A DNA stretch of 64,000 nucleotides from Bradyrhizobium sp. SRS-191 (GCF_024586915.1 NZ_JANBVS010000002.1:587534-651533), one strand, 5' to 3'; positions 1 to 9,854 are shown, numbered from the stretch's first letter. The notes: generated from the letters alone by a model not told the origin. Translations and numbers: made by a program.

Positions 1-1182
1 GTCCATCGCCGGGCCCGGATCGAGCTTGTTCTTTACGCCGTCGAGGCCGGCCATCAGCATCGCGGCGAAGCCGAGATAGGGGTTGGCGAGCGGATCGGGG
101 AAGCGGACCTCGACGCGCTTGGCCTTCGGCGAGGAGGTGTAGGGGATGCGGCACGAGGCCGAGCGGTTGCGCGCGGAGTAGGCGAGCAGCACCGGCGCCT
201 CATAGCCCGGGACCAGACGCTTGTAGGAGTTGGTCGACGGGTTGGTGAAGGCGTTGATGGCCTTGGCGTGCTTGATGATGCCGGCGATGTAGGACAGGCA
301 GGTCTCCGACAGGTCGGAATACTTGTTGCCCGCGAACACCGGCTTGCCGTCCTTCCAGATCGACTGGTGAACGTGCATGCCCGAGCCGTTGTCGCCGTAG
401 ACCGGCTTCGGCATGAAGGTGGCGGTCTTGCCGTAGATGTGCGCGACCTGGTGGATGCAGTATTTGTAGATCTGCATCTGGTCGGCCATCAGCGTCAGCG
501 TGTCGAACTTCATGCCGAGCTCGTGCTGGGCAGAGGCGACCTCGTGATGGTGCTTCTCGACCTTGACGCCCATGCGGGCCATCGCGCCCAGCATCTCCGA
601 GCGCATGTCCTGCACGGAGTCCTGCGGCGGCACCGGGAAGTAGCCGGCCTTGGTGCGGATGCGGTGGCCGAGATTGCCGCCCTCATACTCGGTGTCCGAG
701 TTGGTCGGCAGCTCCGAGGAGTCGAGGCGGAAGCCGGTGTTGTAGGGCGAGGAGCTGTAGCGGACGTCGTCGAACACGAAGAACTCGGCTTCGGGGCCGA
801 CGAACACCGTGTCGCCCACGCCCATCGACTTCACCATGGCCTCGGCCTTCTTGGCGATGCCGCGGGGGTCACGGTTGTACGGCTCGCCGGTGGTCGGCTC
901 GAGCACGTCGCAGGTAATGATCATGGTGGTTTCGGCGAAGAACGGATCGATCGTCGCGGTCACCGGGTCGGGCATCAGGCACATGTCGGATTCGTTGATC
1001 GCCTTCCAGCCGGCGATCGAGGAGCCGTCGAACATGGTGCCTTCGGCGAAAATGTCTTCGTCGATCATGCTGACGTCGAAGGTGACGTGCTGCCACTTGC
1101 CCCGCGGATCGGTGAAGCGGAGGTCGACGTATTTGACGTCGTTGTCTTTGATTGCCTTCAAGACGTCCTTGGCGGTCTTCAT
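1..1182 (-). CDS. glnA: Glutamine synthetase type I, 3' end cut off by window
   Basis: Cytoplasmic dodecameric glutamine synthetase: glutamate + NH3 + ATP to glutamine. The first 394 residues are present, of about 469 usual for the family; the 3' end lies outside. The start MKTAKDVLK is preceded by an AGGGG ribosome site. GSI signatures seen include FDGSSIAGW near residue 51, the ExE-type metal site in GPEAEFFVF, and [10 protein letters not shown] around the ammonium/glutamate site. The adenylylation tyrosine (near residue 397 in the family) lies just beyond the window and cannot be checked. It follows glnB on the same strand after a 254-base gap, the usual rhizobial glnB-glnA order, so it is probably co-transcribed from the sigma-54 promoter near 1945. 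An imperfect hairpin in the gap (about 1371-1395) could modulate read-through. Confidence 0.97.
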   Translation of the reverse strand, partial: MKTAKDVLKAIKDNDVKYVDLRFTDPRGKWQHVTFDVSMIDEDIFAEGTMFDGSSIAGWKAINESDMCLMPDPVTATIDPFFAETTMIITCDVLEPTTGEPYNRDPRGIAKKAEAMVKSMGVGDTVFVGPEAEFFVFDDVRYSSSPYNTGFRLDSSELPTNSDTEYEGGNLGHRIRTKAGYFPVPPQDSVQDMRSEMLGAMARMGVKVEKHHHEVASAQHELGMKFDTLTLMADQMQIYKYCIHQVAHIYGKTATFMPKPVYGDNGSGMHVHQSIWKDGKPVFAGNKYSDLSETCLSYIAGIIKHAKAINAFTNPSTNSYKRLVPGYEAPVLLAYSARNRSASCRIPYTSSPKAKRVEVRFPDPLANPYLGFAAMLMAGLDGVKNKLDPGPAMD

Positions 1183-1436
1183 GAATACCCCTCTTGGCTG
1201 AAACGTCACGGCCCGGCGCGGGACGGCGTCCGCGGGTCATGCTCCATTAGCCTCGCCGGGGGACCAAGACAATATCGGAAAACGCCAAAAAGGCCGCATG
1301 CAGATGCCTCCTAGAGGACATCTCAGCTGCCTGAACGCTGCTTGTGCAGCGGATCTTCTCGGCGGAGGGCCTGGAGCGACATCGCCGTTCCAGGCCGCCC
1401 GCTTGGGGCTCCAGCCCTTGAGGCGTCAGCCCCGGG

Positions 1437-1799
<363 letters not shown>

Positions 1800-1935
1800 T
1801 TAAGAAACAGTTGGGTCATCGTCAGGCTGCGCCAACGCGCAGGTCGTTCGATCACTTCGTTACCGGGCCTGACACTCTCCGGCGGAGGCCCGGTGATTGA
1901 CAGCCCGTCTTGCCCCGTGCCGAAGTGGCTCCACA

Positions 1936-1955
1936 AAAGCAGGGTCTATGCCAAG
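1936..1955 (-). promoter_or_regulatory. Sigma-54 (RpoN) promoter of glnB-glnA
   Basis: On the minus strand the sequence TTGGCATAGACCCTGCTT matches the sigma-54 consensus TGGCAC-N5-TTGCW, with the invariant GG and GC exactly 10 bases apart. It points towards glnB, with an expected leader of about 150 bases before the GTG start. NtrC-dependent sigma-54 transcription of glnB is known in Bradyrhizobium. I did not find a clear NtrC site (GCAC-N7-GTGC) upstream. Confidence 0.75.
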
Positions 1956-2318
1956 TCGTTAATGAGGCCAAATCGAGCGGATATCCCGGTCTTTCGCATT
2001 GGGCCGACGATTCCCCATGGGAGTGCCCAGAATACCGAAGCTCGCGAATTAGGCAAACAGGCCAGAAGTTGTGCAGACGGCGGTGCGGCGTTCGCACGCC
2101 GGCGAAAATGCCCAGGGAAAAGGCGGGAGGATCGCTTGAGAGCCCGCTTAGCGGGGAGGCACCAAGCCTCGGCTCTTGTCTCGGCTCTTGGAACTTGCTG
2201 CTGGGCACGGCAATAGGGATGCAGGATTCGGTGGGGGTGTCCGGCTTGGGGAAGCCGGTGCACCGCGATTGACGTCGAGCAGCCGCAGAGGACGGCTGCA
2301 GGGGATATAAGAGCTGCA
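1956..2318. other. Intergenic region between glnB promoter and nnr
   Basis: This gap separates the divergent glnB and nnr genes. Apart from the sigma-54 site at its left edge I see no gene in it: the open frames have no recognisable protein and no good ribosome site. The sequence GTGCG-N5-CGCAC near 2082-2096 is an inverted repeat, but its arms are in the opposite polarity to an NtrC site. The nnr promoter must lie within this stretch or close to 2300 (GGGGATATAA), but I cannot place it. Confidence 0.4.
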
Positions 2319-3818
2319 ATGGAAGTCTTGACCACGAGCGAAATGGAGCGCGCCGACCGGCTGACGATCGCGGCCGGTACGCCCGGATTCTCGCTGATGC
2401 TGAGCGCCGGCCAGGCGGTCGCCGCCGCCGCCATGGACCTCGTCGAGGAGGGGCCGATCCTGGTCGTGTGCGGCCCCGGCAACAATGGCGGCGACGGCTT
2501 CGTCGCGGCCGCCGAGCTCGCAGCCCAAGGCCGCGACGTCTCGGTCATCCTGATGTGCGAGCGCGATGCGCTGCAGGGCGATGCGGCCTCCGCCGCCAAG
2601 GGCTGGAAGTTTCCGGTGCTGCCGTTCACGCCGCAGGCGATCGGCAAGCCCGCGCTGATCATCGATGCGCTGTTCGGCGCCGGTCTCAGCCGTGCGGTCA
2701 CCGGCGAGCCGCATGACGTCATCGCGGCGATCAATGCCAATGGCGCGCCGGTGCTCGCGGTCGATCTGCCGAGCGGCATCAACGGCACCACCGGGACAGT
2801 CATGGGCATCGCCGTCAGGGCGACGGAGACCGTGACCTTCTTCCGCAAGAAGCCGGCGCATCTGTTGCTGCCCGGACGCCAGCATTGCGGCCGCGTCCGG
2901 CTCGCCGACATCGGCATCGATCCGCAGGTGCTCGACGAGATCAAGCCGCAGGCGTTCCAGAACGAGCCGGAGCTCTGGCACGGCCGCTTTCCCGTGCCGC
3001 GCATTGACGGTCACAAATATGCGCGCGGGCATGTGCTCGCGGTGTCCGGCGATGTCACGGCCACGGGCGCGTCGCGCATGGCCGCGCGGGCTGCCTTGCG
3101 GGCCGGCGCCGGCCTCGTCACGCTGGCCTCGCCGCTGTCAGCGCTGACGGTCAACGCGTCGGCGCTGACGGCGGTGATGGTCCGCGCTGCCGACACCGCG
3201 ATCGAGTTCGGCGAGCTGGTCGGCGACAAGCGCTACAACACCTGCATCATCGGCCCGGGCACGGGTGTCAGCGAGCGCACGCGCGATCTCGTCTTCACCG
3301 CGCTCTCGGCTCAGCGTCATCTGGTGCTGGACGCGGATGCGCTGACGAGCTTCGCCGATGCGCCGGAGCGGCTGTTCGAGCCGATCCGGGCGATGGCGGA
3401 CGCGCAGATCGTGCTGACCCCGCATGAGGGCGAATTCCCGCGGCTGTTCTCGGATCTCAGCAACAAGAATCCCGGCCGCTCCAAGCTCGAGCGGGTCCGC
3501 GCCGCCGCCGCACGCTGTGGCGCCGTCGTGCTGCTGAAGGGCGCCGACACCACAGTCGCAGCTCCCGACGGCCGCGCCGCCATCGCCGCCAACGGGCCGC
3601 CCTGGCTCGCCACTGCCGGCGCCGGCGACGTGCTCGCCGGCATCATCGCAGGGCTCCTGGCGCAGGGCGTCCCGGCGTTCGAGGCCGCCTGCATCGGCGT
3701 CTGGATGCATGGCGAGGCGGGCTCGGAGGCGGGGCCTGGGCTGATCGCGGAGGATCTGACGGAGACGCTGCCGGCGGTGTTCCGGCGGCTGTATGATCGG
3801 TTGGGGATCGAGTATTGA
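2319..3818 (+). CDS. nnr: Bifunctional NAD(P)HX epimerase / ADP-dependent NAD(P)HX dehydratase
   Basis: Repairs damaged (hydrated) NADH and NADPH. The N-terminal YjeF_N domain (about 1-210) epimerises R- to S-NAD(P)HX; the C-terminal ribokinase-like domain (about 220-495) dehydrates S-NAD(P)HX using ADP. At 499 residues it has the usual fused length. Seen directly: CGPGNNGGDG at 51-60 (epimerase), VDLPSG in the middle of the first domain, LTPHEGEFPRL in the dehydratase, and the nucleotide-binding GAGD at 434-437 followed by VLAGIIAG. The start at 2319 gives the expected N-terminus MEVLTTSEMERAD. It overlaps the next gene by four bases, which implies translational coupling. In enteric bacteria it is called nnr or yjeF. 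Confidence 0.95.
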   Translation: MEVLTTSEMERADRLTIAAGTPGFSLMLSAGQAVAAAAMDLVEEGPILVVCGPGNNGGDGFVAAAELAAQGRDVSVILMCERDALQGDAASAAKGWKFPVLPFTPQAIGKPALIIDALFGAGLSRAVTGEPHDVIAAINANGAPVLAVDLPSGINGTTGTVMGIAVRATETVTFFRKKPAHLLLPGRQHCGRVRLADIGIDPQVLDEIKPQAFQNEPELWHGRFPVPRIDGHKYARGHVLAVSGDVTATGASRMAARAALRAGAGLVTLASPLSALTVNASALTAVMVRAADTAIEFGELVGDKRYNTCIIGPGTGVSERTRDLVFTALSAQRHLVLDADALTSFADAPERLFEPIRAMADAQIVLTPHEGEFPRLFSDLSNKNPGRSKLERVRAAAARCGAVVLLKGADTTVAAPDGRAAIAANGPPWLATAGAGDVLAGIIAGLLAQGVPAFEAACIGVWMHGEAGSEAGPGLIAEDLTETLPAVFRRLYDRLGIEY

Positions 3819-4267
3819 CGTTGCCGGTCGCCATGCGGCGTCTCGAACTGTCCGACATGGACGCCTCCGCGCGCCTGCACCGCGCGGCCTTCGATGCCGC
3901 TCTGCCATGGCTTGCCGGTCTGCATACGCCGGACGAGGATCGCTGGTTTTATCGCGAGCGCGTGTTTCGCGACTGCGAGCTGTGGGGAGCTTTCTCCGGC
4001 GACGACCTGGCGGGCCTCATTGCTCTCCGTGCGGGATGGATCGATCAGCTCTACGTCGGACCCGGAGCGCAGGGGCGAGGCGTTGGCAGTGCGCTGCTCG
4101 ACGTCGCCAAGCTAGGCTCGGACCGTCTGCAGCTCTGGACGTTCCAGCGCAACATCGCTGCGCGCCGCTTCTATGAGCGGCGCGGTTTCCTGCTCGTCGA
4201 GGAAACGGACGGGGCCCACAACGAAGAGCGCGAGCCCGACGCGCTCTATTGCTGGGCGCGCCTCTGA
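3815..4267 (+). CDS. GNAT-family N-acetyltransferase
   Basis: Acetyl-CoA-dependent N-acetyltransferase of unknown substrate, 150 residues, a single GNAT domain. The acetyl-CoA-binding motif A is clear: QLYVGPGAQGRGVGSALL, followed by the motif B region NIAARRFYERRGF typical of small-molecule acetyltransferases. The frame opens with a TTG at 3815 that overlaps the nnr stop (ATTGA), preceded by GGGGA. A second TTG at 3821 and an ATG at 3833 are alternatives, so the start is not settled. It is coupled to nnr, but no functional link is evident. It ends 4 bases before the convergent racemase gene. Confidence 0.85.
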   Translation: MTLPVAMRRLELSDMDASARLHRAAFDAALPWLAGLHTPDEDRWFYRERVFRDCELWGAFSGDDLAGLIALRAGWIDQLYVGPGAQGRGVGSALLDVAKLGSDRLQLWTFQRNIAARRFYERRGFLLVEETDGAHNEEREPDALYCWARL

Positions 4268-4271
4268 TGAT

Positions 4272-5354
4272 TCACGTCACCTGATACTTCGCCACCGCGC
4301 TCTCGTTCCATGCGAGGCCGAGGCCCGGGCCTTTCGCCGTGACCTTGCCGTCGATCACCTGCAGCGGCTCGGCGAGGATGGCGCCGGCGAAGTCGAGCAC
4401 CTCGAGGAAGTGCGCGGTCGGCGTCACCGCCAGCACATGGGCGCTGGCCTCTGGCAGGATGTGGCTCGACATCGGGATCGACGCGGCGTCGGCTTGGCCT
4501 GCGACATTGAGCCAGCCGGTGATGCCGCCGACCTTCATCAGGTCGGGCATGATGAAGTCGGACGCGCCGGTCGCGATCGCTTCGGCAAAGCCGCGCGGAA
4601 ACCACCAGTTCTCGCCGGCCTGGATCGGAATCTCCGAGCGCTCGCGCACCCGGGCATGGCCGGAGAGGTTTTCCTGCGGCACCGGCTCCTCGATCCAGGT
4701 CAGGTCGTAAATGGCAAGGCGGCTGATTCTGCGCGTGGCCTCCGTGGGATCGAGCGATTGGTTGAAGTCGAGCATCAGCGCCATGTCCGGGCCGAGCAGG
4801 GCGCGCAGGCCCTCGATCATCGCTTCGTCGGTCGCGAGGTCGCCATGGCCGCCCTTGGTCTTGATGGCGCGGAAGCCGTGCTCGTTGCGCGCGGTGCGCA
4901 AGGTCCGCTCGTCCGCCTTGGCATCGAGCACGCCATAGCTGTCATAGGCAGGGATCGGGCGGGCGCTGCCTCCGAGGAGCTCGACGACGGGCTTGTTCGC
5001 GAGCCTGCCCAGCGCATCCCAGAACGCCATGTCGAGGCCCGACACGGCCATGCCCACCAGGCCCTGCCAGCCGAGCAGGCGAAACTTGGCGTCCATCGCC
5101 TTCATCAGATCGAACGGGACCAAGGCCTTGCCTTGGAGTTCGCGCCCGATGTCCTCGACCAGATGCACGAGCGGCTTCAAGGCCAGCTTGGTGTAAGCGA
5201 AGAGATAGGAATGGCCGGTAACCCCCTGATCGGTCGTGACGTCGATCAGCACCAACGGTCCGGAGTCGATGACGCCGAAGGCGTTGCGCAGGGGACGTTT
5301 CATCGGGGTGACGACGGCGCGCGCGGTGACGCCGGTGATGGCAGCTGTTGTCAT
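4272..5354 (-). CDS. Mandelate racemase / enolase-superfamily enzyme, close to true mandelate racemase
   Basis: Enolase-superfamily protein of 360 residues (mandelate racemase itself is 359). All catalytic elements of the MR subgroup are visible: KTK at 165-167, metal ligand D196 in DFNQS, then EEP, GENW, a Lys-Gly-Gly after MPDLM, and the catalytic His in SSHILPE. The N-terminal capping region also resembles mandelate racemase (VLIDVTT, GHSYLFAYT, AYDS). It probably abstracts an alpha-proton from a 2-hydroxy acid; the exact substrate is inferred. The start at 5354 is chosen for its GGGAG ribosome site, although the frame stays open further upstream. It lies 25 bases downstream of the cupredoxin-like gene on the same strand, so the two are probably an operon. 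Confidence 0.88.
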   Translation of the reverse strand: MTTAAITGVTARAVVTPMKRPLRNAFGVIDSGPLVLIDVTTDQGVTGHSYLFAYTKLALKPLVHLVEDIGRELQGKALVPFDLMKAMDAKFRLLGWQGLVGMAVSGLDMAFWDALGRLANKPVVELLGGSARPIPAYDSYGVLDAKADERTLRTARNEHGFRAIKTKGGHGDLATDEAMIEGLRALLGPDMALMLDFNQSLDPTEATRRISRLAIYDLTWIEEPVPQENLSGHARVRERSEIPIQAGENWWFPRGFAEAIATGASDFIMPDLMKVGGITGWLNVAGQADAASIPMSSHILPEASAHVLAVTPTAHFLEVLDFAGAILAEPLQVIDGKVTAKGPGLGLAWNESAVAKYQVT

Positions 5355-5379
5355 GGGGAGTTCTCCCTGGTTCGTTTCC

Positions 5380-6690
5380 TCAACCGATCTCATACCACCT
5401 GATAAGCCGCGGCGCCGCCCAGTCCGTGGCCATGCGCTCGACCAGAAACCGCCCGGCGGTTTCAGCCAGGAAGGCGATACGCTGGGTCTGGCCTGCCTCG
5501 ACTGCGAGCGTGTCGAGCCAATATGGCTTCCAGCCATCGTCCAATCGGTCGAGCAGACGGAACGGCTGGCCCTGCAGATGGACGACCATCGTGCCCGCCG
5601 CCTTGTTGGCCAGCGCCAGCACGGCGACGCGGCCGGGCTTGATCCGGAAGGCGGGGGCACTGCCGGGATTGAACTGGGTGGGGGGACTCCAGTCGGCGCC
5701 GTCGAGCGCGAGCTCGGCGCGGATGGCGCTGCGCAGGTCGAGCTTGTCCGGCAAGCCATTCGCGGGCAGGGGCGATGGAGGCGGGAGGGGCGCGGCGCGT
5801 TGCGCCGGCTCACTCGACAGCGCGAGGCGGGCGAGGGGGCGTGCCGCCGTACCGTCGTGCAGCAGCACCGGCAGCGCGGCCTTGGCGGCGGGCATGTCGA
5901 TGACCACGTCGGTGCGGCCGCCCGGCGGCAGCACCACGGCGCCGTTGCGGGCCAGGAACGGCTCCGCCGGCTGGCCATCGATCGCCATCACCCGGACGGT
6001 GTCGATGTCGGCGATTTTGATCGCGATGACAGCGCGCTGGCAGCCATTGATGAACCGCAGCCTGACCCGCGCCTGGGCGCGCAGCGCGATCTCCGGCTGG
6101 ACCTGGCCGTTCACGGTATAGAGCAGTTCGGCGTCCTTCGGGTCTGTGCCCGGCGCGATCGCCGTGCCGTCCGGCTTCAGCCTGAAGTCCTCGACCAGGA
6201 AAACCTCGTCGCGGTCAAAGGTTACCGTCGAGACTTCATCGACGATCACAGGCAGCGGGCGCAGCGGGGCGGCAGCGCCGTCGGCGAGCAGCCGCAGGTC
6301 GAGCAGTCCGGTTCCGGTCCGTGAGGCCATCGCAGCGACCGTGGCCCGGCCGCCTGCTGCGGTCGGCTGTTGGACGAGCAGCGGCGCCGGCAAAGCGAGA
6401 CCGCGGCCGGAAAGCGTGGCCGGTATCGAGAGACCGTTGACGAGGGAGAGATCCAGCGCGGCGCCGCGGGCCAGCCGGAGCACCGGTGAGCCCCCGGCGA
6501 GCTGCCATACCCGCGCCGGCGAGCGCCCCTGCGACAGGGCCAGAGATTCGGTCCGCGCCTCCAACGCGACGGACGTGCGTTCGGCGGCGATGGCGAAACG
6601 CGGAATCGCGGTCGCGCAGGCTGCGGCAAGGCCGCCGAGCACGGCGCGGCGGCTGACCCCGTCCACAGGCTGCGTCATGCGACAAAACAT
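5380..6690 (-). CDS. Tat-exported cupredoxin-fold (multicopper oxidase-like) protein lacking copper ligands
   Basis: Protein of 436 residues with an N-terminal twin-arginine signal (SRRAVLGG, then a hydrophobic stretch ending AIA). The body resembles multicopper oxidases of the SufI/CueO type: YTVNGQVQPEI, RLRFINGC and the C-terminal MVVHLQGQPFRLLD, which corresponds to the usual HPxHLHGHxF segment. The copper sites are gone: the whole protein has only two histidines, and the final HCHxxxH motif is missing. It is therefore probably a periplasmic, non-redox relative comparable to FtsP/SufI. An alternative start is the second Met at 6678; neither has a strong ribosome site. The downstream neighbour is the racemase-like gene. 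Confidence 0.8.
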   Translation of the reverse strand: MFCRMTQPVDGVSRRAVLGGLAAACATAIPRFAIAAERTSVALEARTESLALSQGRSPARVWQLAGGSPVLRLARGAALDLSLVNGLSIPATLSGRGLALPAPLLVQQPTAAGGRATVAAMASRTGTGLLDLRLLADGAAAPLRPLPVIVDEVSTVTFDRDEVFLVEDFRLKPDGTAIAPGTDPKDAELLYTVNGQVQPEIALRAQARVRLRFINGCQRAVIAIKIADIDTVRVMAIDGQPAEPFLARNGAVVLPPGGRTDVVIDMPAAKAALPVLLHDGTAARPLARLALSSEPAQRAAPLPPPSPLPANGLPDKLDLRSAIRAELALDGADWSPPTQFNPGSAPAFRIKPGRVAVLALANKAAGTMVVHLQGQPFRLLDRLDDGWKPYWLDTLAVEAGQTQRIAFLAETAGRFLVERMATDWAAPRLIRWYEIG

Positions 6691-6864
6691 TGTGCGTTGA
6701 GGGGGATGCGGATCATCTCATTTTCCCTTATCTGTGCCGCGAGCCTGGCCGATCGGCCGGTCGCGGGCGCTCTTTGGGGCCCATTTTTTTGCTGCGGACG
6801 GTTTCACGCGTGGTATAAGCCGCGCCGCCCGCGGCATCGCGGCCGGGCTATCGATGCAGTTCAC

Positions 6865-6949
6865 GCGGGCGTGGCGGAACTGGTAGACGCGCTGGATTTA
6901 GGTTCCAGTGACGAAAGTTGTGGGGGTTCGAGTCCCTCCGCCCGCACCA
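6865..6949 (+). tRNA. tRNA-Leu (UAG)
   Basis: A complete cloverleaf of 85 bases can be folded: acceptor stem GCGGGCG/CGCCCGC, anticodon loop TTTAGGT giving anticodon UAG, a long variable arm as in class II tRNAs, T-loop GGTTCGAGTCC, and an encoded 3' CCA. A TATAAG box lies about 46 bases upstream. Confidence 0.97.
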
Positions 6950-7123
6950 AGCGCTTCCTCAGCGTTTGCCGAAAGTTTCACGGCGCAGCCGCGCTCCTGA
7001 TCTCGGGAGAACGGCGGCACCGATCCCACCGGCGCAAGGCTCGTTGGCCGCGCGTCGTCCACAATTGAATCAGGTGTGTCCGGATCGCAAGGGTCCGGAC
7101 CGTAGCGGAAGAAGATTGACGCC

Positions 7124-8482
7124 ATGCAGGTCACAGAAACCTTGTCAGAAGGCTTGAAGCACGAGTTCCAGATCAGCGTTCCCGCGGCCGATCTCGACGC
7201 CAAGGCGGATGCGAAGCTGGTCGATCTCAAGGACAAGGTCCGCATCAACGGCTTCCGTCCGGGCAAGGTGCCTGTGGCGCATCTGAAGAAGATCTACGGC
7301 AAGTCGGTGATGGCCGAGACCATCGACCAGACCATCCGCGACACCAACACGCAGATCTTCACCGAGCGCGGCTTCCGTCTCGCCACCGAGCCGAAGGTGA
7401 CGATGCCGACCGAGGAAGCCGAGGTGGAGAAGATCCTCGCCGGCCAGACCGACCTGACCTACACCGTGGCGATCGAGGTCGTGCCCGCGATCGCGCTCGC
7501 CGACTTCAAGACCTTCTCGGTCGAGAAGCCCGTCGCCGACATCACCGATGCCGACGTCGACGAGGCGATCAAGCGCCTGGCCGATGCCAACCGCGGCTAT
7601 GCGGCCAAGGCTGATGGCGCCAAGGCCGAGAGCGGAGATCGCGTGAAGATCAACTTCAAGGGCACGATCGACGGCGTCGCGTTCGACGGCGGCACGGGCG
7701 AGGGCATCGATGTCGTGATCGGCTCGAACACCTTCATCCCCGGCTTCGAGGACCAGCTCGTCGGCATCGGCGTCGGCGAGACCCGCACCTTGAAGGTCTC
7801 GTTCCCGACCAACTATCTGAACAACGAGCTCGCGGGGAAGGCCGCGGAGTTCGAGACCACGGCGACCGCGATCGAGGCGCCGGAGGACAAGGTCGTGGAC
7901 GACGAGTTCGCCAAGACGCTCGGCCTCGAATCGCTCGACAAGCTGAAGGAGCTGATGCGCGACCGTCTCGCCGGCGAGTTCGGCCAGGCGACCCGTCAGC
8001 GCGTGAAGCGCGCGCTGCTCGACCGCCTCGACGAGACCCACAAGTTCGATGCTCCGCCGTCGCTGATCGACGAGGAGTTCAACCTGATGTGGAACTCGGT
8101 CCAGGCCGAGATGAAGTCGAGCGGCAAGACCTTCGCCGACGAGAACACCACCGAGGACAAGGCGAAGGAAGAGTACCGCACCATCGCCGACCGCCGCGTC
8201 CGGCTCGGCCTCGTGCTGTCGGAGATCGGCGAGAAGAACAAGATCACCGTGACCGACGACGAGGTCAGCCGCGCCGTGATCGAGCGCGCGCGCTCGATGC
8301 CGGGCCGCGAGAAGGAGGTCTGGGACTTCTATCGCAGCAACCCGCAGGCGCTCGCGCAGCTGCGCGCGCCGATCTACGAGGACAAGGTCGTCGACTTCAT
8401 CCTCGAGCTCGCCAACGTCACCGAGAAGAAGGTCTCCAAGGACGAGCTGTTCAAGGACGACGAGAACGACAAGGCGGCCTGA
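7124..8482 (+). CDS. tig: Trigger factor, ribosome-associated chaperone
   Basis: Ribosome-bound peptidyl-prolyl isomerase and chaperone that meets nascent chains at the exit tunnel. The 452 residues show the ribosome-binding signature GFRPGKVP at 43-50, the FKBP-like PPIase domain at roughly 160-250 ([20 protein letters not shown]), and a helical C-terminal chaperone domain ending in an acidic/lysine tail. The start has GGAAGAAG upstream. It heads the conserved order tig-clpP-clpX-lon, all on the same strand with separate leaders. Confidence 0.97.
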   Translation: MQVTETLSEGLKHEFQISVPAADLDAKADAKLVDLKDKVRINGFRPGKVPVAHLKKIYGKSVMAETIDQTIRDTNTQIFTERGFRLATEPKVTMPTEEAEVEKILAGQTDLTYTVAIEVVPAIALADFKTFSVEKPVADITDADVDEAIKRLADANRGYAAKADGAKAESGDRVKINFKGTIDGVAFDGGTGEGIDVVIGSNTFIPGFEDQLVGIGVGETRTLKVSFPTNYLNNELAGKAAEFETTATAIEAPEDKVVDDEFAKTLGLESLDKLKELMRDRLAGEFGQATRQRVKRALLDRLDETHKFDAPPSLIDEEFNLMWNSVQAEMKSSGKTFADENTTEDKAKEEYRTIADRRVRLGLVLSEIGEKNKITVTDDEVSRAVIERARSMPGREKEVWDFYRSNPQALAQLRAPIYEDKVVDFILELANVTEKKVSKDELFKDDENDKAA

Positions 8483-8530
8483 TCAGGCCACCTCTGGTCG
8501 GGTTTGCGACATCAGCGCATGATTAAGGTT

Positions 8531-8550
8531 GACCGGCGAAAGCGCCGGTC
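8531..8550 (+). other. Perfect hairpin downstream of tig
   Basis: GACCGGCG-AAAG-CGCCGGTC forms a perfect 8-base-pair stem with a four-base loop, 48 bases after the tig stop. No T-run follows, so it is not a classical terminator; it may be an mRNA 3'-end stabiliser or an attenuating structure. Confidence 0.5.
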
Positions 8551-8778
8551 GGCCCGGTTCCGGCGCTGGCCGCCGCCGCGGGAATCAGCTTGAACAAGGC
8601 AACGACCTCGCTTGCGGTTGGCCGGTTACCGGTCTTGTCACCGGGAAATTGGTCCATATCTGTGGGCTCGGTCTTGAAGTTCTGCATCACGGGGCCATCG
8701 TCCGTCGCTGCTCGCTGAACGAGCCTCACCTGCGGCGGCCGGTCGTCTTCAACTGCTGGTCCAACCCTTGGGTGATTC

Positions 8779-9411
8779 ATGCGCGATCCCGTCGAAACCT
8801 ATATGAACCTTGTGCCCATGGTGGTCGAACAGACCAACCGCGGTGAGCGCGCCTACGACATCTTCTCGCGCCTCCTTAAGGAGCGCATCATCTTCGTGAC
8901 CGGTCCGGTCGAGGACGGCATGGCGACGTTGATTGTCGCGCAGCTGCTCTTCCTCGAGGCCGAGAACCCGAAGAAGGAGATCGCGATGTACATCAACTCG
9001 CCTGGCGGCGTGGTGACGTCGGGTCTCGCGATCTACGACACGATGCAGTTCATCCGTCCGGCGGTGTCGACGCTGTGCACGGGCCAGGCGGCGTCGATGG
9101 GTTCGCTGCTGCTCTGCGCCGGTCACAAGGACATGCGCTTCTCGCTGCCGAACTCTCGCATCATGGTGCATCAGCCGTCCGGCGGTTTCCAGGGCCAGGC
9201 GACCGACATCATGCTGCACGCCCAGGAGATCCTGAGCCTCAAGAAGCGGCTCAACGAGATCTACGTGAAGCACACCGGTCAGCCCTACAAGGCGATCGAG
9301 GATGCGCTGGAACGCGACAAATTCCTCACGGCGGAAGCCGCCCAGGAGTTCGGGCTCATCGACAAGGTGCTCGACAAGCGGCCGGAAGATCCGGCGGCGA
9401 TGGGCAAGTGA
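8779..9411 (+). CDS. clpP: ATP-dependent Clp protease proteolytic subunit
   Basis: Serine protease subunit that forms the tetradecameric ClpP barrel and degrades substrates unfolded by ClpX or ClpA. It has 210 residues. The catalytic triad is complete: Ser106 in GQAASMGS, His131 in MVHQPSGG, Asp180 in ALERDKF. The oxyanion-strand motif INSPGGVV is present. The ribosome site is weak (GGGTGATTC before ATG). clpX follows after 443 bases, so the two are probably not strictly co-transcribed. Confidence 0.97.
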   Translation: MRDPVETYMNLVPMVVEQTNRGERAYDIFSRLLKERIIFVTGPVEDGMATLIVAQLLFLEAENPKKEIAMYINSPGGVVTSGLAIYDTMQFIRPAVSTLCTGQAASMGSLLLCAGHKDMRFSLPNSRIMVHQPSGGFQGQATDIMLHAQEILSLKKRLNEIYVKHTGQPYKAIEDALERDKFLTAEAAQEFGLIDKVLDKRPEDPAAMGK

Positions 9412-9428
9412 GCCGTAACTGAGTAAGG

Positions 9429-9451
9429 CGAGGTCCGTTGGACGGGCCTCG
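9429..9451 (+). terminator. Hairpin after clpP, possible terminator
   Basis: CGAGGTCCGT-TGG-ACGGGCCTCG folds into a 10-base-pair stem with one G-U pair, 17 bases after the clpP stop. It lacks a T-run. A second GC hairpin (GCCGGC-TCCG-GCCGGC) lies near 9473-9488. They probably mark the clpP transcript end, but the mechanism is unclear. Confidence 0.45.
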
Positions 9452-9587
9452 AAGCATCACGGCATCGCCTTTGCCGGCTCCGGCCGGCAGAGGTACTAAG
9501 GTGGGGTCCCAAAAGGGCCGCAACCCTGCCGTGCAACCGGCAAACAGGCGTGGCAAACACGCAACGTTCAGCCGATTTCGCGTGTTC

Positions 9588-9626
9588 TTACCGTGTCAAG
9601 CCCCAAAATCACGGTAATGTCACGGT
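9588..9626. promoter_or_regulatory. Inverted repeat upstream of clpX, possible operator
   Basis: TTACCGTG-N14-CACGGTAA is a perfect 8-base inverted repeat, followed four bases later by a third CACGGT half-site. It lies in the 443-base clpP-clpX gap, about 230 bases before clpX. Two helical turns between the arms suit a dimeric regulator, but I recognise no family consensus. The rest of the gap shows a loose heat-shock-like CTTGATAG near 9655-9662 and no gene. Confidence 0.4.
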
Positions 9627-9854
9627 CTAGGGTCTGTGCTCCGATTAGCGAATTCTTGATAGTCGGATGACAGCATGATTGGCTAGAGTGCCCAGTTATG
9701 GATCGTGGGGGATTCGCGTAAGTCGTGGGTGCACGGCGGGTCAAGAACAAGGTTTTAATTTTGGTACGAAATTTGCTCTTTCACCAATTCGGTCCGGCCC
9801 GCGCCGGGGCGGAACGAACGAGCGGACAAGAGCGAACCGCGGACGGAGACAGGA

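Noticed and set aside
268..1314. Long open frame on the plus strand across glnA
   Set aside because: It is antisense to a clearly conserved glnA, has the biased composition of a high-GC shadow frame, and no recognisable protein.
1901..1925. Second sigma-54-like GGCAC sequence closer to glnB
   Set aside because: The distance from GG to the next GC is not 10 bases, so the spacing rule is broken.
2082..2096. GTGCG-N5-CGCAC as an NtrC site
   Set aside because: NtrC sites read GCAC-N7-GTGC; this repeat has the arms the other way round.
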